A stretch of DNA of 64,000 nt from Solimonas aquatica. Its GTDB lineage: Bacteria > Pseudomonadota > Gammaproteobacteria > Nevskiales > Nevskiaceae. Below are positions 63,627-64,000 of the stretch, piece after piece (position 1 is the stretch's first letter; every line of letters starts with the position of its first letter). The stretch lies in NCBI RefSeq assembly GCF_900111015.1, contig NZ_FOFS01000010.1, positions 152,665-216,664 of the forward strand, in the 5' to 3' direction. The position numbers and the translations under genes are program-made. The notes beneath the pieces were generated by a model, which was not told the origin of the DNA, did not search any database, and saw only the letters and a program-made list of their open reading frames with translations.

Positions 63627-64000
63627 GTCAATGAAAAATGCCGAGCGCTGAAACCTATAACCCCAATAACACGATCAAGCGGTCGGAGCGGACGATTCCT
63701 TCGGCTTAGTGGATACCCTGAACTAACCATTCAGGAGTCCTCAGATGCCCAAGCCTGGTCCAAGAACGACGTATCGATATAGCGATGAATTCAAAGCCAC
63801 GGCAGTTCGCCTGAGCCAGCTGCCGGGTGTAGCGATACAGGATGTGGCCGAGTCGCTTTGCATCCATCCGTACATGCTGTCACTTTGGCGCAAACGAGCG
63901 CGAGAGGGATTGATCATGACCAAGGGCGTGTCGGTGGACAAAGGCGTTGCGGCCGAGCTCAAAGAGCTGCGCCGTGTGAAGAAGGCGTATGAGCAGCTCA
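63627..64000 (+). mobile_element. IS3-family insertion in the third cassette (left part)
   Basis: Sequence after the second attC is interrupted by an IS3-like orfA on the same strand. After the R' box only a 6-codon ORF (ATG at 63631) is left of cassette 3. The exact left terminus is not determined, so the coordinates are an outer bound. Confidence 0.6.
63745..64000 (+). CDS. IS3-family transposase OrfA, cut by window end
   Basis: The first 85 residues of an IS3-type OrfA: MPKPGPRTTYRYSDEFKATA, then a Tnp HTH (LSQLPGVAIQDVAESLCIHP and YMLSLWRKRAREG) and the start of a Leu-zipper coiled coil (AAELKELRRVKKAYEQL). The ATG at 63745 has CAGGAG upstream. The catalytic OrfB lies beyond the window. 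The element's left end must fall between 63627 and 63744, inside what should be the third cassette; I could not fix the terminal repeat. Confidence 0.88.
   Translation, partial: MPKPGPRTTYRYSDEFKATAVRLSQLPGVAIQDVAESLCIHPYMLSLWRKRAREGLIMTKGVSVDKGVAAELKELRRVKKAYEQL

Overview
The window is a GC-rich (roughly two-thirds G+C by eye) chromosomal segment of a gammaproteobacterium. Three gene strings point there: mutL-miaA-hfq-hflX-hflK-hflC-yjeT-hisZ-purA with rnr-rlmB-rpsF-rpsR-rplI-dnaB-alr-radA; rpoN-hpf-ptsN-hprK-rapZ-EIIA(man)-ptsH-ptsI-mgtE; and gloB / yafS-like methyltransferase / rnhA. The PTS block with hprK and mgtE, a RegB/RegA pair and a bo3-type quinol oxidase operon suggest Xanthomonadales/Nevskiales rather than an enteric. 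That placement is an inference from gene order, not a phylogeny.

Layout. 1-6.5 kb: the 3' end of a CorC/HlyC-family gene, rnhA and a methyltransferase facing gloB, a small secreted protein, a glutathione S-transferase and lon. 6.6-14.7 kb: an envelope operon of penicillin-binding protein 1C, a thioester alpha-2-macroglobulin and a small membrane-anchored protein. 14.8-21.9 kb: a ZIP-like membrane protein, a GntR/MFP/RND efflux operon with an AT-rich palindrome upstream, and an ECF-type permease-like protein. 21.9-43.5 kb: an almost entirely minus-strand housekeeping block for recombination, replication, ribosome, RNA processing, purine/histidine synthesis, FtsH regulation, Hfq and mismatch repair, interrupted by tRNA-Leu(CAG) and a small YodC-like gene. 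43.8-52.2 kb: a plus-strand sigma-54/regulatory PTS block with no sugar permease. It has EI, HPr, a mannose-type EIIA, EIIA-Ntr, HPr kinase and RapZ, so it looks regulatory. 52.2-59.2 kb: RegA and RegB, then SURF1 and cyoDCBA. 59.4-62.4 kb: an MFS transporter facing zwf. 62.6-64.0 kb: lower-GC accessory DNA made of two complete integron-type gene cassettes with attC sites, the start of a third, and a truncated IS3-family orfA at the window edge. No integron integrase gene is visible.

Repeats are frequent between genes: REP/BIME-like hairpin clusters near rlmB, miaA and mutL, a MITE-like inverted repeat between regB and surf1, and a CTCTCCCC-type palindromic repeat that also appears inside the cyoA reading frame.

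The two most unusual structures are a 210-bp-period duplication that copies the mutL start region and leaves a 16-codon decoy ORF upstream of the real gene, and the integrase-less cassette array, whose boundaries can be proved from the sequence alone. I found no clearly undescribed defence or biosynthetic system.
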